6,289 nucleotides of DNA from Candidatus Heimdallarchaeota archaeon (GTDB taxonomy: Archaea > Asgardarchaeota > Heimdallarchaeia > Heimdallarchaeales > Kariarchaeaceae): positions 1 to 6,289 of the forward strand of contig JACZSS010000177.1 of NCBI GenBank assembly GCA_022574115.1, written 5' to 3'. Below are positions 5,582-6,289 of the stretch, one piece after another (positions within the stretch are counted from its first letter, which is position 1; each line of letters starts with the position of its first letter). Made by a program: the position numbers and the translations under genes. Under the pieces are notes generated by a model. The model saw only the letters and a program-made list of their open reading frames with translations. It ran no database searches and was not told the origin of the DNA.

Positions 5582-6289
5582 TTGGATCCGAAATACGAAA
5601 AACTGAATAATCTAGCAAAGTGGGGAGAAATGTTAGATTTATCAGCTTTAGAACTTGAGAGTAGCATCGAAGCAAAATATTGGCATGTGTATGCGTTATT
5701 GAGACTGCAGAAACATCAGGTAGCCAACGTGTTCTTAAAAGAAAATGATGCGGAAATTACCTCCTATCCTAAGTGGGTGGTAAAATTTAAATTCTGGGAA
5801 GCGGTAACATTGATGCCCGGGCTTGGAATATTTCAAAAATCAGAACTGATCCAAAAGGTTATACCATTAGCAGACGAAATTGGAGATGACGAAACCTCTG
5901 CGAAATGTTATTCAAATCTAGGCTATTTTTACTTACTTCTCGGTAATTATCCCCAGTCCATTGATTATAGCCTTAACGGAATAAAAATTCTGGAAAACTT
6001 AACGGATGATGCTTTGCTGGGTTTGACACATATCAATCTAGGCAATGCATACGCACAAAATGGAAACCATGAAAGTTCTAAGAAAAATTTTGCACGGGGT
6101 CTCGATCTATGCGCAGGTGTTGGAAATGTACCGTATCGTGTCAAAGGATGTTACTATGTGATTAACGAATTAGAGAATAACCCAAGTCAAGCTAGCATCG
6201 AAAAATATGTACGAATTGTTCGACAATTGGCTAAAACACATGAGAATCCGCTATTTTCCACTGTAAATGATTACTGCCAAGCTGTATAT
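5582..6289 (+). CDS. TPR-repeat protein, N-terminal part, runs off the right edge
   Basis: The frame is open for 236 codons to the end of the window with no stop. The TTG at 5582 immediately follows an in-frame TAA (5579-5581), so the frame cannot extend further upstream; an ATG at 5630 (codon 17), preceded by GGGGAG, is the alternative start. The protein is helical throughout. Two TPR units are clear: about residues 107-140, with SNLGYFY and a LLGNYPQSIDYS helix pair, and about 147-180, with INLGNAYAQNGNHE. The usual L7-G8-Y11 pattern is kept in both. The first 100 residues (for example AKYWHVYALLRLQ) look like degenerate TPR-type helices. TPR solenoids bind other proteins or peptides; the missing C-terminus could carry more repeats or an effector domain. 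It is divergent from the methyltransferase across a 212-base gap, which contains an AT-rich CATAAATTATT at 5515-5525 that could be its TATA box. Confidence 0.85.
   Translation, partial: MDPKYEKLNNLAKWGEMLDLSALELESSIEAKYWHVYALLRLQKHQVANVFLKENDAEITSYPKWVVKFKFWEAVTLMPGLGIFQKSELIQKVIPLADEIGDDETSAKCYSNLGYFYLLLGNYPQSIDYSLNGIKILENLTDDALLGLTHINLGNAYAQNGNHESSKKNFARGLDLCAGVGNVPYRVKGCYYVINELENNPSQASIEKYVRIVRQLAKTHENPLFSTVNDYCQAVY

Overview
The window looks archaeal and probably comes from an Asgard archaeon of the Heimdallarchaeia type. This is an inference from three things: low G+C, TATA-like boxes about 24-26 bases before start codons with little or no leader, and two neighbouring secreted or membrane proteins of a lineage-specific type (signal peptide, early G-D-E-F motif, beta-rich ectodomain, and in one case a C-terminal membrane anchor followed by lysines). 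No rRNA, tRNA, CRISPR array, transposase or phage gene was recognised.

Layout: (a) 1-350, minus strand: the N-terminal part of a class I SAM-dependent methyltransferase that runs off the left edge and is broken by a one-base deletion near 207. (b) 351-1790: about 1.4 kb of very AT-rich DNA with no credible gene. (c) 1791-2571: less AT-rich DNA, also without a credible gene, but dense in inverted repeats; it includes a strong hairpin followed by nine T on the minus strand, which looks like the end of a transcript. (d) 2572-4472, minus strand: two tandem paralogous exported proteins. The downstream one is intact. The upstream one must be read through two one-base insertions in homopolymers to recover a 287-residue protein with a C-terminal membrane anchor. 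(e) 4578-5369, minus strand: a complete class I SAM methyltransferase. (f) 5582-6289, plus strand: the start of a TPR-repeat protein that runs off the right edge, divergent from the methyltransferase.

The minus-strand genes are separated by gaps of 138 and 105 bases, and the intact ones have their own TATA-like boxes, so they look like separate transcription units. No shared pathway can be read from them. The two exported proteins are the only pair with a visible relationship, as diverged duplicates. The most useful corrections here are the three repaired reading frames and the TPR gene, which has no stop codon inside the window. The most open question is what the structured 1.8-2.57 kb region encodes, if anything.
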